DNA of 50,714 nt from Deltaproteobacteria bacterium (GCA_011042225.1 DQXT01000033.1:1-50714); one strand, 5' to 3'; counted from the stretch's first letter, positions 36,861-46,501 are shown. A program made the numbers and translations. Notes: a model not told the origin generated them from the sequence alone.

Positions 36861-39551
36861 ATGGCAAAGAATATAAAAGATAAAACGAAAGGCCTTACGC
36901 CTATGTTGCAGCAATATAAGGGTATTAAATCTCAGTATCCTGATGCAATTTTATTTTTTCGAATGGGAGATTTTTACGAAATGTTTCTGGATGATGCCGA
37001 GATAGCCTCCAGGATTCTTGAAATCACACTTACATCCAGAAATAAACACAAAGAAGAACGAATACCAATGTGTGGTGTGCCGGTACATGCAGCTGAGAAC
37101 TATCTGAACAGGCTTGTACAATCCGGACATCGGGTAGCAATATGTGAACAGGTAGAAGACCCCAAACAGGCCAAAGGATTAGTCAAAAGAGAAGTGATTC
37201 GAGTTATAACCCCCGGACTCATCACTACAGAAGGGAGTGTAGGTGCTAAGACCAATAACTTCCTTATTTCTATAAATCCAGGAGACACCAAAAACCCTTG
37301 GGGACTTTCCTGTCTGGACATCTCAACAGGAGAATTCAGGGTGACCGAACTTTTCAAGGAAGAAGACGCCCTTACAGAACTCTTTCGTCTGGAGCCTTCT
37401 GAAGTCCTCTTGCCGGACAGCCAACAGGAAAGACAACTTATTGTCCGTGTGAAACAGGCCATCCCTGCGGCCTTGCTGAGCTTTAGGCCGGACATATGGT
37501 GGCAACATGACAGGGCCAGAAAAAACCTTCAAGAACATTTAAGGACCCTCTCCCTGGATGGTTTTGGATTGACAGGGCTCAGTTCTGGTATCGGGGCGGC
37601 AGGAGCGCTTCTGTCATATGCTTCAGAGACCCAAAAAGGCGATACGTCTCACATAAAGCATCTAAAGCCTTATCTCCTTAGCGATTATCTCATCATAGAT
37701 GAGGTTACGAAACAGAATCTGGAACTGCTCTCAAACTCTTTGGACCGCGGTCGCCAAGGTACTCTGCTGGATGTACTGGACCTTACTCTAACTCCGATGG
37801 GAGGACGTCTTCTAAAAAAGTGGATTCTCTATCCATCTAGAGATATTGCTAAAATACAAGACAGACTGTCCGCTGTAGAAATAATCAAAAAAAATCCTTC
37901 GATTCGGAAATATTTAAGAAAGGAGATGCGCCGGATTTATGACATTGAGAGACTCGTTGCCAGAACAGTCCTCGGCACTGCAAATGGAAAAGATCTGCTG
38001 GCCCTCAAACAATCGGTTACTAGAATACCGGATATAAAAAAAGTCCTTGGAAATCTATTGAAAATTCCTTCTTTTAAAAAAGACCAAAATGGGGATCTGG
38101 AAAAAATTTACACGGCCTTGGATCCTTTGCAGGATATAGCAGATATCATAAACCGTTCCATAAGAGATGATTGCCCAACAGTTCTTAGAGAGGGCAGACT
38201 TATAAAGGAAGGATTTAACAACAAACTTGATGAAATCATTCATATTCAGAGAGATGGGAGGTCTTTTATAGCCCGGCTGGAAACCAAAGAGCGGGAAAGA
38301 ACCGGTATCCCATCTCTCAAAGTCGGATTTAATAAGGTCTTTGGTTATTACCTTGAGGTCTCAAAGGCCAGATTACACAATATCCCTGATGATTATATCA
38401 GAAAGCAGACCCTTGTAGCGGCAGAACGCTATGTTACTCCGGAACTGAAGGAAATAGAATCAAAGATCCTTACTGCACAGGATAGAAGGCTGACCCTTGA
38501 ATTTGAGCTGTTCATGGAGATCAGGTCTAGAGTAGCTGGAGCAAAAACTCGCTTACAAAACACTGCTGCGGCACTGGCAAAGATAGATTGCATGGCTTCC
38601 CTTGCAGAGGTGGCTGAACGATATAACTACACGAGACCAAAACTGGATCAAGACGAAAGAATATTTATACGCCAAGGCAGACATCCGGTTATAGAACATA
38701 CCCTTAAGGAAAGTTTTGTTCCAAATGATATAGAGCTAAATCACAGCAATTCTCAGCTGGTGATTATAACCGGGCCTAACATGGCCGGTAAATCCACGGT
38801 CCTCAGACAGACCGCACTTATTGTCTTAATGGCCCAGATGGGAAGTTTTGTTCCGGCGGAAAAGGCACTTATAGGTATGGTGGATCGGATATTCACGCGG
38901 GTAGGTGCTACAGACTATTTGACTAGAGGTCAAAGTACGTTCATGGTAGAGATGACTGAAACTGCAAATATTCTCCATAACGCCACAAGCCGTAGTCTTG
39001 TAATCCTGGACGAGATCGGCCGGGGGACAAGCACTTATGATGGCCTTGCCATTGCGTGGGCAGTTGCGGAAAATTTATTGTACAAGGATAAAAGGGGAGT
39101 GAAAGCACTATTTGCCACTCATTATCACGAATTGACCGACCTAACCAAAAAACACGACAAGGTGCGCAATATGCATATAGCTGTTAAAGAATGTGGGGAT
39201 CAGATAATCTTCTTGCGCCGTCTGCTGGATGGATTCACTAGTCGCAGTTATGGAATCCAGGTTGCTGCGCTGGCCGGTGTGCCTGAATCAGTAATTAAAA
39301 ATGCCGATGATATCCTGAAAAGGATTGAAACAAAGACATCTAAATACAAAAAGGGAAACCATGTCGACCATGTATGGAAAAGGAAATCTAAACAGTATCC
39401 GGCCCAAATGCCGTTACCACTTGTAATTGATAAGGAAAGTGAACTCAGAGAAAAGATACTCTCAGCCGATATCAATAAAATGACACCGCTTGAAGCCATT
39501 AACTACTTAGCGGAGCTTAGATCTCTAGCAAAAAATAAAAGGACAACATAA
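36861..39551 (+). CDS. mutS: DNA mismatch repair protein MutS
   Basis: MutS recognises mispairs and insertion/deletion loops and starts methyl-independent or MutL-dependent repair. The mismatch-reading motif FFRMGDFYEMF (Phe-x-Glu) is at about residues 34-44. Connector and lever domains follow (TPMGGRLLKKWILYP, VGFNKVFGYYLEVSKA). The ATPase has Walker A GPNMAGKST at about residue 638, then TRVGATDYLTRGQSTFMVEM and LDEIGRGTSTYDGLA. At 896 residues it is full length, including the C-terminal dimer region (NYLAELRSLAK). mutL is not in the window. Confidence 0.98.
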   Translation: MAKNIKDKTKGLTPMLQQYKGIKSQYPDAILFFRMGDFYEMFLDDAEIASRILEITLTSRNKHKEERIPMCGVPVHAAENYLNRLVQSGHRVAICEQVEDPKQAKGLVKREVIRVITPGLITTEGSVGAKTNNFLISINPGDTKNPWGLSCLDISTGEFRVTELFKEEDALTELFRLEPSEVLLPDSQQERQLIVRVKQAIPAALLSFRPDIWWQHDRARKNLQEHLRTLSLDGFGLTGLSSGIGAAGALLSYASETQKGDTSHIKHLKPYLLSDYLIIDEVTKQNLELLSNSLDRGRQGTLLDVLDLTLTPMGGRLLKKWILYPSRDIAKIQDRLSAVEIIKKNPSIRKYLRKEMRRIYDIERLVARTVLGTANGKDLLALKQSVTRIPDIKKVLGNLLKIPSFKKDQNGDLEKIYTALDPLQDIADIINRSIRDDCPTVLREGRLIKEGFNNKLDEIIHIQRDGRSFIARLETKERERTGIPSLKVGFNKVFGYYLEVSKARLHNIPDDYIRKQTLVAAERYVTPELKEIESKILTAQDRRLTLEFELFMEIRSRVAGAKTRLQNTAAALAKIDCMASLAEVAERYNYTRPKLDQDERIFIRQGRHPVIEHTLKESFVPNDIELNHSNSQLVIITGPNMAGKSTVLRQTALIVLMAQMGSFVPAEKALIGMVDRIFTRVGATDYLTRGQSTFMVEMTETANILHNATSRSLVILDEIGRGTSTYDGLAIAWAVAENLLYKDKRGVKALFATHYHELTDLTKKHDKVRNMHIAVKECGDQIIFLRRLLDGFTSRSYGIQVAALAGVPESVIKNADDILKRIETKTSKYKKGNHVDHVWKRKSKQYPAQMPLPLVIDKESELREKILSADINKMTPLEAINYLAELRSLAKNKRTT

Positions 39552-39591
39552 AATCGCAAATCAACGCAAAAGAGCATGAATTACTGTAATT

Positions 39592-41388
39592 ATGAATCCA
39601 TTAGTATCTGAGCATAACTGCGTACGACTACGATTTTCTTCGTGTCTGTTTATTATTGCTTTACTATTAGGTACATTTTTATTAATTGAAATAGAATATG
39701 CACACGCAAAACCAAAAAATTCTGCCCTAAACAGGACGGAATACACCTATCGTCAAGCCAAATCTGAATATAATCGCCTTGCCAGGGATTCCCGGCTTCG
39801 CACCCGCAGAACAGCGTGGATTCAAGTAATTAAAAAATTCAGGACAGTATATCTCACCCATCCCAACGATATTAAGGTTGCCCCCAAAGCCCTCTTTATG
39901 ATGGCATGCTGTTACAGCGAATTATATGGATACTCAGGAGCTATTAAGGATATACATGAGGCTATTGAGCGATATAAGGTCCTGATTGAGAGATTTTCCG
40001 AAAGTTACTTGGCAGATGACGCCCTCTATGACCTCGGAAACCTTTATAACCGTATCGGGAATATTAATCTAGCCCTAAAAGCATGGGAACGGATAATTAA
40101 AGAATACCCCAAAAGAGATAAGGTCGGGCTTGCCGAAAAAAAGTTAAAACTTTTAGGTCCTGTAAAGCGGCAAGAAATAAAAACTCCAAAGCTGGCAAGT
40201 TATAATAATGAAGAATTCTCAAGTATATCCAGCCCGAAGATTTCTCCAGATACAAAACCTGCTGTTGTGCGAGAGGTGAGGCATTGGTCCGCTGCGGACT
40301 ACACCAGGGTGGTCATTGATACAGCAGGCCCTGTATACTTTACAAAAGGATATCTTCCTGCCAATAAGGCCGAACACCTTCCGGAACGTATTTATTTAGA
40401 TCTCAAACCGGCCTTTATAGGAAAAAATTTCAAGAACGACATATCTATAAGAGACGGACTACTTAAGGGGGTGAGAATAGCCCAATTTAACCGTAGTACG
40501 GTCAGGGTGGTATTTGATCTCAAGAACACCCATAAGACAAAGATCTTTTATCTGGAGGATCCCTTCAGGGTAGTAGTAGACGCATTTGGAGAAAACTACT
40601 TTCATAGACCTTCCTGCCCACAACGATCTCCCGAAATACATAAAAAGAGCAGGGCTCAATTAAAAGATGACGATCTTTCTCTCGCGCAACAATTGGGCCT
40701 CTGTGTAAAACGAGTGGTAATAGATGCCGGCCACGGCGGAAAGGATCCGGGGGCTATCGGACCTACCGGCCTGAAAGAAAAAGACGTGGTACTCACGATT
40801 GCAAAAAAAGTGGCTTTACGACTTAAAAAAGACCTGGGTTATCAGGTTATCCTGACCAGAAAAGAAGATCGATTTCTGCCACTTATGCAAAGAACCGCCA
40901 TTGCCAATGCCGAAAAGGCCGATCTATTTTTGTCTATTCATGCAAATGCAGCCCCTAGTAGGGGAGTTAGTGGGCTTGAAACCTACTTTTTAAACTTTGC
41001 CCTGGATAAAGAGGCTATGAATGTGGCAGCCCGAGAAAATGCTACATCAACAAAAAGAATAGGGGATCTTAAGCATATACTAAACGATATAATGAAAAAT
41101 ACCAAAGTGGATGAATCCTCACGCTTGGCAGGCTGCGTGCAGAGGGAGCTTGTAAAAAAGCTCAGAAAACAATATGATAAAGTGAAAAGCAAAGGAGTTA
41201 AACAGGCCCCATTTTTTGTGCTGATAGGGGCGAGAATGCCCTCGGTTCTTGTGGAAGTATCGTTTATAAGCAACAGGCAAGAAGAGAAGCGTCTCAAAAG
41301 CGACCGTTATCTGAGCAGCGTGGCCGATGGGATCGTAAACGGTATTAAATCATATGCCAGCGACACCAAGTTCGCTTATCTACCTTGA
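39592..41388 (+). CDS. N-acetylmuramoyl-L-alanine amidase with TPR and AMIN domains
   Basis: This is a periplasmic AmiA/AmiC-type amidase that splits septal peptidoglycan. The signal peptide is at about residues 14-40 (FIIALLLGTFLLIEIEYAHA). TPR-like repeats cover about 75-185 (YDLGNLYNRIGNINLALKAW), and an AMIN domain covers about 225-345 (VVIDTAGPVYF..., RVVFDLKN). The C-terminal Amidase_3 domain has VVIDAGHGGKDPGAIG, the zinc His/Glu set in KEKDVVLTIA and LFLSIHANA, and VLVEVSFISN. AMIN domains direct amidases to the septum. The N-terminal TPR is a deltaproteobacterial elaboration. It starts 40 bp after mutS and has no visible terminator between, so read-through is likely. Confidence 0.93.
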   Translation: MNPLVSEHNCVRLRFSSCLFIIALLLGTFLLIEIEYAHAKPKNSALNRTEYTYRQAKSEYNRLARDSRLRTRRTAWIQVIKKFRTVYLTHPNDIKVAPKALFMMACCYSELYGYSGAIKDIHEAIERYKVLIERFSESYLADDALYDLGNLYNRIGNINLALKAWERIIKEYPKRDKVGLAEKKLKLLGPVKRQEIKTPKLASYNNEEFSSISSPKISPDTKPAVVREVRHWSAADYTRVVIDTAGPVYFTKGYLPANKAEHLPERIYLDLKPAFIGKNFKNDISIRDGLLKGVRIAQFNRSTVRVVFDLKNTHKTKIFYLEDPFRVVVDAFGENYFHRPSCPQRSPEIHKKSRAQLKDDDLSLAQQLGLCVKRVVIDAGHGGKDPGAIGPTGLKEKDVVLTIAKKVALRLKKDLGYQVILTRKEDRFLPLMQRTAIANAEKADLFLSIHANAAPSRGVSGLETYFLNFALDKEAMNVAARENATSTKRIGDLKHILNDIMKNTKVDESSRLAGCVQRELVKKLRKQYDKVKSKGVKQAPFFVLIGARMPSVLVEVSFISNRQEEKRLKSDRYLSSVADGIVNGIKSYASDTKFAYLP

Positions 41389-41579
41389 AGGACTTAGATA
41401 AAAATATATGGATTATAAATATGTGAACGTCTACTTTTTGATTCAGTAAATAAAACCCATCATAACAGGTTGAATTTTGTTTTTCCTCTGCTAAAATGCA
41501 GTATTTACTTGTGGATTTTAAGTGTAGTTTTATTATAGTTTCATATTATAAATAAAAAGCCATCATGCGGGAGGTATCT

Positions 41580-42188
41580 ATGTATTGGGGAAATACGGGA
41601 ATAAAAGTCTGTTTACTGGTGCTCATTTCGATATTGAGCCTGACTCTTCTCGGCGGATGTTGTAAAAAACCGGTAAAAGCCGTTGAAGGAGAAACACTTG
41701 TCACTGAGCAGATCGAGGAGACGACTGTAAGCCCTGAGGAGATGTCTGGCATGGCTGAAGTCGGTATAGGTGAGACGGAAATTCAAGCCGAAGCAGTAGA
41801 AGCTGCTCCAGCCTTTGGAGAAACTATTTCCGAGGGCAGAACCAGCGCTCCTATGCACCCGGTATACTTTGATTTTGACCGTTTTAATATCCGCGATGAC
41901 ATGAAGTCCGTAATGGAAGGCAATGCCCTTTTCCTGCTTGATCATCCTGAAATCATGATAGAAATCCAGGGCAACTGTGATGAACGAGGTACCAATGAAT
42001 ATAATTTGGCTCTCGGAGAAAGAAGGGCAAAAGGCGCCCAGGCATATCTTGTCAATCTGGGGATAAACCCGGATCGTATAGAAACTGTGAGCTTCGGTGA
42101 GGAGCAGCCTCTGGATCTAGGACATAACGAGGAGGCGTGGGCAAAAAACCGCAGAGATGACTTTGTTATCACAAAAGCAGGTAATTAA
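41580..42188 (+). CDS. pal: peptidoglycan-associated lipoprotein Pal (OmpA-like)
   Basis: Pal is an outer-membrane lipoprotein that holds peptidoglycan in the Tol-Pal system. A lipoprotein signal ends LTLLGGC, giving an acylated Cys near residue 25. An acidic linker of about 60 residues leads to the OmpA domain (PVYFDFDRFNIRDDM, GNCDERGTNEYNLALGERRA), with the diaminopimelate-binding Asp and Arg. The usual GHCDERGT reads GNCDERGT. The start is ATG 41580 with GGGAGG five bases upstream; the track's ATG five codons earlier overlaps that site. A strong terminator follows. No tolAQRB genes are adjacent. Confidence 0.93.
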   Translation: MYWGNTGIKVCLLVLISILSLTLLGGCCKKPVKAVEGETLVTEQIEETTVSPEEMSGMAEVGIGETEIQAEAVEAAPAFGETISEGRTSAPMHPVYFDFDRFNIRDDMKSVMEGNALFLLDHPEIMIEIQGNCDERGTNEYNLALGERRAKGAQAYLVNLGINPDRIETVSFGEEQPLDLGHNEEAWAKNRRDDFVITKAGN

Positions 42189-42220
42189 TTAAAACTTCTG
42201 ATATCCCAAACAAAGCACTT

Positions 42221-42258
42221 TGACCACTGCGTTATGTAACGCAGTGGTCATTATTTTG
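42221..42258 (+). terminator. Rho-independent terminator of pal
   Basis: TGACCACTGCGTTA pairs perfectly with TAACGCAGTGGTCA across a 2-base centre (in practice a 12-bp stem with a 6-base loop). TTATTTTG follows directly. It starts 33 bp after the pal stop. Confidence 0.9.
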
Positions 42259-42400
42259 TAAAAGAGCCCTTGAAAAAACTCTTAGTCTTATTCTAGATGG
42301 GAGACTGTAAAATTTGTCGATATTTCTCGCAAATGATTGAGCTATATATCCATAAAAGACACATAAATTATTTTAAAGCCCAGGAGATAGTGATTGCCGT

Positions 42401-42952
42401 ATGAAAGGTCGCTTAAACTTAATACCCCCGCTACTGATTTTTCTTTGCACTACGGTCCTGTGCTGTAATGTAACTGCTGGAGAAACAGCTCAGACAAAGA
42501 TGGCTGTTATCAATATGCAAAAAGTCATACGAAAATCCATAGCCGGTCAAAAGGCCATGGAAAATCTCGAAAAAAAACTTACAAAATTGCAGGGAGAAAT
42601 CAGAGTTAAACAAGACGAGATCAATGCATTTAAGGAAGAAATAGAAAAAAAGGGACCTCTAATGAATGAGGTTGCCAAGGCGGAAAAGGAACGCGAATAT
42701 AAAAAGGCCCTTCGAGATCTTCAAGATAAAAAAGAGGATGCCCAATTTGAAATGCGCCAGGCGGAAACCAAAAGCATGGAGCCATTGCTTCATGATCTTG
42801 AAAAGGTTGTCAGCGTTATTGGTAAGAAAGGTGGATACACACTCATTCTGGATAAAAACATGCCTGGTATATATTTCATTGATTCCGACATAGATATCAC
42901 GGAAGAAGTCATAAAGGCCTACGATAATCAAATAAAATCCGATAAGGAATAA
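42401..42952 (+). CDS. skp: periplasmic chaperone Skp/OmpH
   Basis: Skp is a trimeric periplasmic chaperone for unfolded outer-membrane proteins. It has a signal peptide (LIPPLLIFLCTTVLCCNVTAG) and a beta core starting MAVINMQKVIRKSIAGQKAMENLE. The arms are a long coiled coil, about residues 50-130 (GEIRVKQDEINAFKEEIEKKG...), and a C-terminal half returns to the core with GYTLILDKNMPGIYFIDSDIDITEEV. At 183 residues it is near normal length. It has its own transcription unit after the strong pal terminator. bamA and lpxD, common neighbours, are not nearby. Confidence 0.9.
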   Translation: MKGRLNLIPPLLIFLCTTVLCCNVTAGETAQTKMAVINMQKVIRKSIAGQKAMENLEKKLTKLQGEIRVKQDEINAFKEEIEKKGPLMNEVAKAEKEREYKKALRDLQDKKEDAQFEMRQAETKSMEPLLHDLEKVVSVIGKKGGYTLILDKNMPGIYFIDSDIDITEEVIKAYDNQIKSDKE

Positions 42953-42999
42953 GGGTAAAAAAAATAGATCCTTACTGAACTAACCCCCTTCAAAACTGG

Positions 43000-43055
43000 A
43001 AGTTTGAAATTGGTTAACTGGTCTCCATCTTCATTATTTTCTCAATTTCGAGCTT
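43000..43055. repeat. inverted-repeat intergenic element (copy 2)
   Basis: AAGTTTGAAATTG (43000-43012) is mirrored by CAATTTCGAGCTT (43043-43055), 11 of 13 bases inverse-complementary, with a 30-bp centre. Arm sequence and centre length resemble the element at 6121-6190. Confidence 0.4.
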
Positions 43056-43125
43056 CAACTTTTGAACTTCACTATAAAAATAGAAGATCAACCGACTTAA
43101 AAGTATAAACTATTTTGGGTAAAGT

Positions 43126-45081
43126 ATGCCTATGTTTTATGTAAATCTAGAAAAACAAAACGAACTTACACAAAAACAGCTATCTGACCTACAGGCCATG
43201 TGGAATAGATGCGCAATGCGCATTGTTCTTTCTACTACGCTTGCAAAAAGCGGTCATCCTGGCGGCTCTCTTTCCTCCCTGCACACACTGCTTGTCATTT
43301 ACAGCATAATTAAACATCGTCCGGAGGAACCCCTCTGGCCTGACCGTGACCGGGTAGTCGTGAGCATTGGGCATATCTCTCCGTGCGTCTACAGCGTACT
43401 CACTGAATTCGGCTATTTTTCAGAGGAAGATTTCCTTACCGAATTCCGTCGTGCAGGTTCATCCTGTGCCGGCCATGTAGAACAAACCATGCCTGGAATT
43501 GAGTGGAATACTGGAAATCTAGGCCAGGGACTTTCAGTAGGTACAGGCATATGTCTTGCCCAAAATCTTATTGGCCGGCCCGGCAAAACGATCGTCCTCA
43601 TGGGTGACGGAGAACAGCAGAAAGGACAGATAGCTGAAGCAAGACGTTTTGCAACAAAGTTCGGACAAGGAAATTTGATAGGTGTAGTCGACAGAAACCA
43701 TCTTCAGATTGGCGGCTCTACTGAAGTTGTCATGCCTGTGCGTGTAAGGGATGAATATACTGCTGCAGGCTGGAACGTATTGTATGTACCGGACGGCCAT
43801 GATTTCCAGGCCATATTCAAGGCCCTGAAAAAGACATGGGCAAATGACGGCCTTATGCCTGACCGCCCCACTGTCCTTATCATGCGTACTGTTATGGGAA
43901 AAGGTATCTCGTTTATGGAGAACAAAGCAAGGTATCATGGATCTCCGTTGCCGGAGGAAGATGCCAGAGCAGCTTTGAGAGAACTAGGTCAAGATCAGGG
44001 CCTACTTGAGATATGGTTAAAGAACAGGGCTACACACAAAATAAAAGGCAATAACAAAAAATCAGAAATCAATTATCCATTTATTGACCCCGGAAAACCC
44101 ATTGTCTACGGTACTGAGATCAAAACAGATTGCCGTTCTGCATATGGCGCGGCATTAAAGGATCTAGCACAAAGAAACAATGTCCCTGGTTCTGCCCCAA
44201 AAATTGTAGGATTTAGCTGTGATCTGGAAGAATCAGTAAAGATGCAGGGGTTTCACAGCGTTTCACCCAGCGCCTTCATAGAGACAGGCATACAAGAGCA
44301 TCACGCAGCTACCTGTGCTGGAGCAATAAGCAGGGAGGGATTTGCTACCTTCTTAAGCACCTTTGGTGTCTTTGCTACGGCAGAGACTTATAACCAGCAC
44401 CGCTTAAATGACCTCAATAAAACCTATCTTAAAATTGTATCTACTCATTTGGGACTGGACGTTGGAGAAGACGGCCCAACCCATCAAAGTATAGACTATG
44501 TGGGACTCTTCAACAACCTGTTTGGCTTCTCCATATTCATGCCTGCGGATCCAAATCAAACCGACAGGATAGTCCGTTATGTAGCTATTAATCCCGGCAA
44601 TGCCTTCGTGGGTATGGGAAGGTCCAAACTATCAATTATTACCACAAAGGATGGGAAACCCTTTTATGATGCGGACTATGTATTTCGGCCTGGACATGCA
44701 GACTGGTTGAGACAGGGAGACAAGGCCACTTTTCTTACCTATGGCTCAGCCACATCTCAGGTTCTCAAGGCATGTTCAATTCTTGACTCAGCGGGTCTAT
44801 CAGTAGGGGTACTCAATATGGCATCTCTCAAACCCATAGACGGAAAATCAATTTTGGAGGCAGCCAAGAAAGGACCTTTGATAACGGTTGAAGACCATAT
44901 AGCCCATACGGGTTTAGGGGCCATAGTAGCGCAGGAACTTGTAAGTGCAGGTGTGCATCAACAACTCCTCACTATAGGTGTGACACACTATAGTTCTTCA
45001 GGTAAACCGGATGATCTGTATCGCCATCAGCACCTTGATGCTAAAAGTCTTGTCAAAAAGGTAAAAAAACTCTTAAGTTAG
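43126..45081 (+). CDS. tkt: transketolase
   Basis: Transketolase moves two-carbon units between ketose and aldose phosphates with thiamine diphosphate. The N-terminal half has SGHPGGSLSSL, SIGHISPCVYSVL, GNLGQGLSVGTG and the ThDP motif MGDGEQQKGQIAEA...DRN. The pyrimidine-binding half has the catalytic Glu in FIETGIQEHHAA, then REGFATFLSTFGVF and the C-terminal domain (VEDHIAHTGLGAIV). Length (651 residues) fits a one-chain transketolase. The sequence is divergent from the E. coli enzyme: ISPCVYSVL replaces GSMLIYSLL, and QQKGQ follows GDGE. Phosphoketolase and DXS are less likely on motif layout. Donor and acceptor specificity cannot be stated. Confidence 0.85.
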   Translation: MPMFYVNLEKQNELTQKQLSDLQAMWNRCAMRIVLSTTLAKSGHPGGSLSSLHTLLVIYSIIKHRPEEPLWPDRDRVVVSIGHISPCVYSVLTEFGYFSEEDFLTEFRRAGSSCAGHVEQTMPGIEWNTGNLGQGLSVGTGICLAQNLIGRPGKTIVLMGDGEQQKGQIAEARRFATKFGQGNLIGVVDRNHLQIGGSTEVVMPVRVRDEYTAAGWNVLYVPDGHDFQAIFKALKKTWANDGLMPDRPTVLIMRTVMGKGISFMENKARYHGSPLPEEDARAALRELGQDQGLLEIWLKNRATHKIKGNNKKSEINYPFIDPGKPIVYGTEIKTDCRSAYGAALKDLAQRNNVPGSAPKIVGFSCDLEESVKMQGFHSVSPSAFIETGIQEHHAATCAGAISREGFATFLSTFGVFATAETYNQHRLNDLNKTYLKIVSTHLGLDVGEDGPTHQSIDYVGLFNNLFGFSIFMPADPNQTDRIVRYVAINPGNAFVGMGRSKLSIITTKDGKPFYDADYVFRPGHADWLRQGDKATFLTYGSATSQVLKACSILDSAGLSVGVLNMASLKPIDGKSILEAAKKGPLITVEDHIAHTGLGAIVAQELVSAGVHQQLLTIGVTHYSSSGKPDDLYRHQHLDAKSLVKKVKKLLS

Positions 45082-45142
45082 CCGCCCGAGAAAGGACTTC
45101 GCCGACAAGGGCGGCAGGACTTACATGCGGCTTAGTTTTTTT
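45081..45142 (+). terminator. GC-rich hairpin region after tkt with T run
   Basis: GCCGCCC (45081-45087) can pair with GGGCGGC (45109-45115). GCCGC can alternatively pair with GCGGC at 45127-45131, which is followed by CTTAG and seven T. The second arrangement is terminator-like. The two pairings are mutually exclusive. Confidence 0.5.
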
Positions 45143-45479
45143 CTGGTTCGGTTATATTATCATCAGATATAAGATATAGAAGCTATCTATGGATCTTAAC
45201 CATATCTGTCTCAGCAAATCTGAATCACAATTATTGTCATCACAGCCTGTCAAAAAGGCCGCGGCCAATCTCCCTTCCACTCATCGGGACTCTATGAGTT
45301 TGCCTTAATCCTAAGTATTTAGGACCGCCGACATAGCCGGTATCTTACATATAGAAAAGCTTTAATATCTTAAATAATCTTGTCGATAAAAGCTTTAGAG
45401 TCTTAAATCCAGGAGTCTTGGTTGATAGTTCATGCATCTTTGATACAAAAATGCCTTTTATCTTTTGGGGAATTTAACC
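45143..45479. other. intergenic region upstream of mglB
   Basis: About 340 bp without an ORF of any credibility. It contains the palindrome TCCTAAGTATTTAGGA (45309-45324) and two near-identical 21-bp direct repeats (45355-45408). No tRNA or riboswitch is recognised. It should carry the promoter of the mglB-mglA operon. Confidence 0.5.
45355..45408. repeat. two 21-bp direct repeats, 33-bp period
   Basis: AAAAGCTTTAATATCTTAAAT (45355-45375) and AAAAGCTTTAGAGTCTTAAAT (45388-45408) match at 18 of 21 positions. Start-to-start distance is 33 bp, about three helical turns, and the second copy ends 72 bp before the mglB start. This fits a tandem binding site for a regulator. Confidence 0.5.
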
Positions 45480-45881
45480 GTGGCTGATCTGATATTGACC
45501 CAATCGGTCCTGGATAAAACCAAAACAGAGATAGAAAACGCCCTTATTAAAGCAGGTGTTAATACTGTTCTCCTTATTGACGAAGCGGGCAATGTTGTGA
45601 CTGCTTGCAAACATAAAACCTGTACTCTTGACACAACTTCTCTTGCTGCACTGGCAGCGGCAAACTTCGGTGTCACTGCACAAATTGCAAAATTGATAGG
45701 AGAAGATGATTTTTCACTCCTGTTCCACAAGGGGAAAAAGGATAGCATACACTTTGCGCGGATAAACAATGATTTGATTCTGGTAACAATATTTGGAGAA
45801 AATGTATCTTTGGGCTTGGTAAGGTTAAGGGTCGCAGAATTGGCAAAAACCATAGAAAAGGCATTTGCCCAAATTTATTGA
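45480..45881 (+). CDS. mglB: Roadblock/LC7 protein, MglB-like
   Basis: MglB is the homodimeric Roadblock protein that acts as GAP, or as co-GEF in some settings, for the small GTPase MglA. It is 133 residues from the GTG at 45480, which has TTGGGG about 9 bases upstream. The fold runs VNTVLLIDEAGNVVTACKH, SLAALAAANFGVTAQIAKLIG, DSIHFARINNDLILVTIFGENVSLGLVRLRV, the Roadblock order. The mglA ATG follows the stop by 2 bases, as in other mglBA operons. The track start at 45465 is a TTG lying on the likely ribosome-binding site. Confidence 0.85.
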   Translation: MADLILTQSVLDKTKTEIENALIKAGVNTVLLIDEAGNVVTACKHKTCTLDTTSLAALAAANFGVTAQIAKLIGEDDFSLLFHKGKKDSIHFARINNDLILVTIFGENVSLGLVRLRVAELAKTIEKAFAQIY

Positions 45882-45883
45882 AT

Positions 45884-46501
45884 ATGGCGCTGATAAATCT
45901 TAGCAAAAAAGAAATACACTGCAAGATAGTATACTACGGTCCCGGGCGGTGCGGTAAGACCACGAATTTGCTCTATATATATAATGCAATGAACAATCAA
46001 GCCCGAAGTAAGATGCTGACTATTGAGACAAAAGGAGAAAGGACACTTTTTTTTGATCTTCTTCCCTTAAATCTGGGCAAAATAAATGGCTTTAATATAA
46101 GAATCCAGCTTTACACAGTACCGGGCCAAATCATTTATAAGGCTACCAGGAAACTGGTACTTAAGGGTGTGGATGGTATGGTTTTCGTTGCCGATAGTCT
46201 TAAAGTACGTCAGGGAAAAAATATGGAAAGTCTCCAAGATCTACACGATAATCTCCTTGACTACAATCTAAATACAGAAGAAATCCCAATCATTTTGCAA
46301 TTCAACAAACGTGATCTTGTGCCTACACCCATACCGACGCTGACTAAAGAAGAGCTTGAAATAGATCTGAACAGTCAACTTAATACAAAGGTTTTTGAAG
46401 CGGCAGCTATTAAAGGAATAGGGGTCTTTGAAACCCTGAAAGAAATAAGCAAAAGGACTATCCAATATGTGGCAAGAAAGCATCTCTCAACAAATCATTA
46501 A
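45884..46501 (+). CDS. mglA: Ras-like polarity GTPase MglA
   Basis: MglA is a bacterial Ras-superfamily GTPase that marks a cell pole and directs pili or gliding motors. The P-loop is GPGRCGKTTNLLYIY and the switch region ends TVPGQIIYKATRKLVLKGVDGMVFVADS, where the Asp of the DxxG motif is replaced as in all MglA proteins. The base-recognition motif is FNKRDL. At 205 residues it is standard length. The ATG at 45884 directly follows mglB; the track start two codons before is TTG. A scaffold-like protein and a pilus-type ATPase follow, which supports a role in surface motility or secretion polarity. Confidence 0.95.
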   Translation: MALINLSKKEIHCKIVYYGPGRCGKTTNLLYIYNAMNNQARSKMLTIETKGERTLFFDLLPLNLGKINGFNIRIQLYTVPGQIIYKATRKLVLKGVDGMVFVADSLKVRQGKNMESLQDLHDNLLDYNLNTEEIPIILQFNKRDLVPTPIPTLTKEELEIDLNSQLNTKVFEAAAIKGIGVFETLKEISKRTIQYVARKHLSTNH

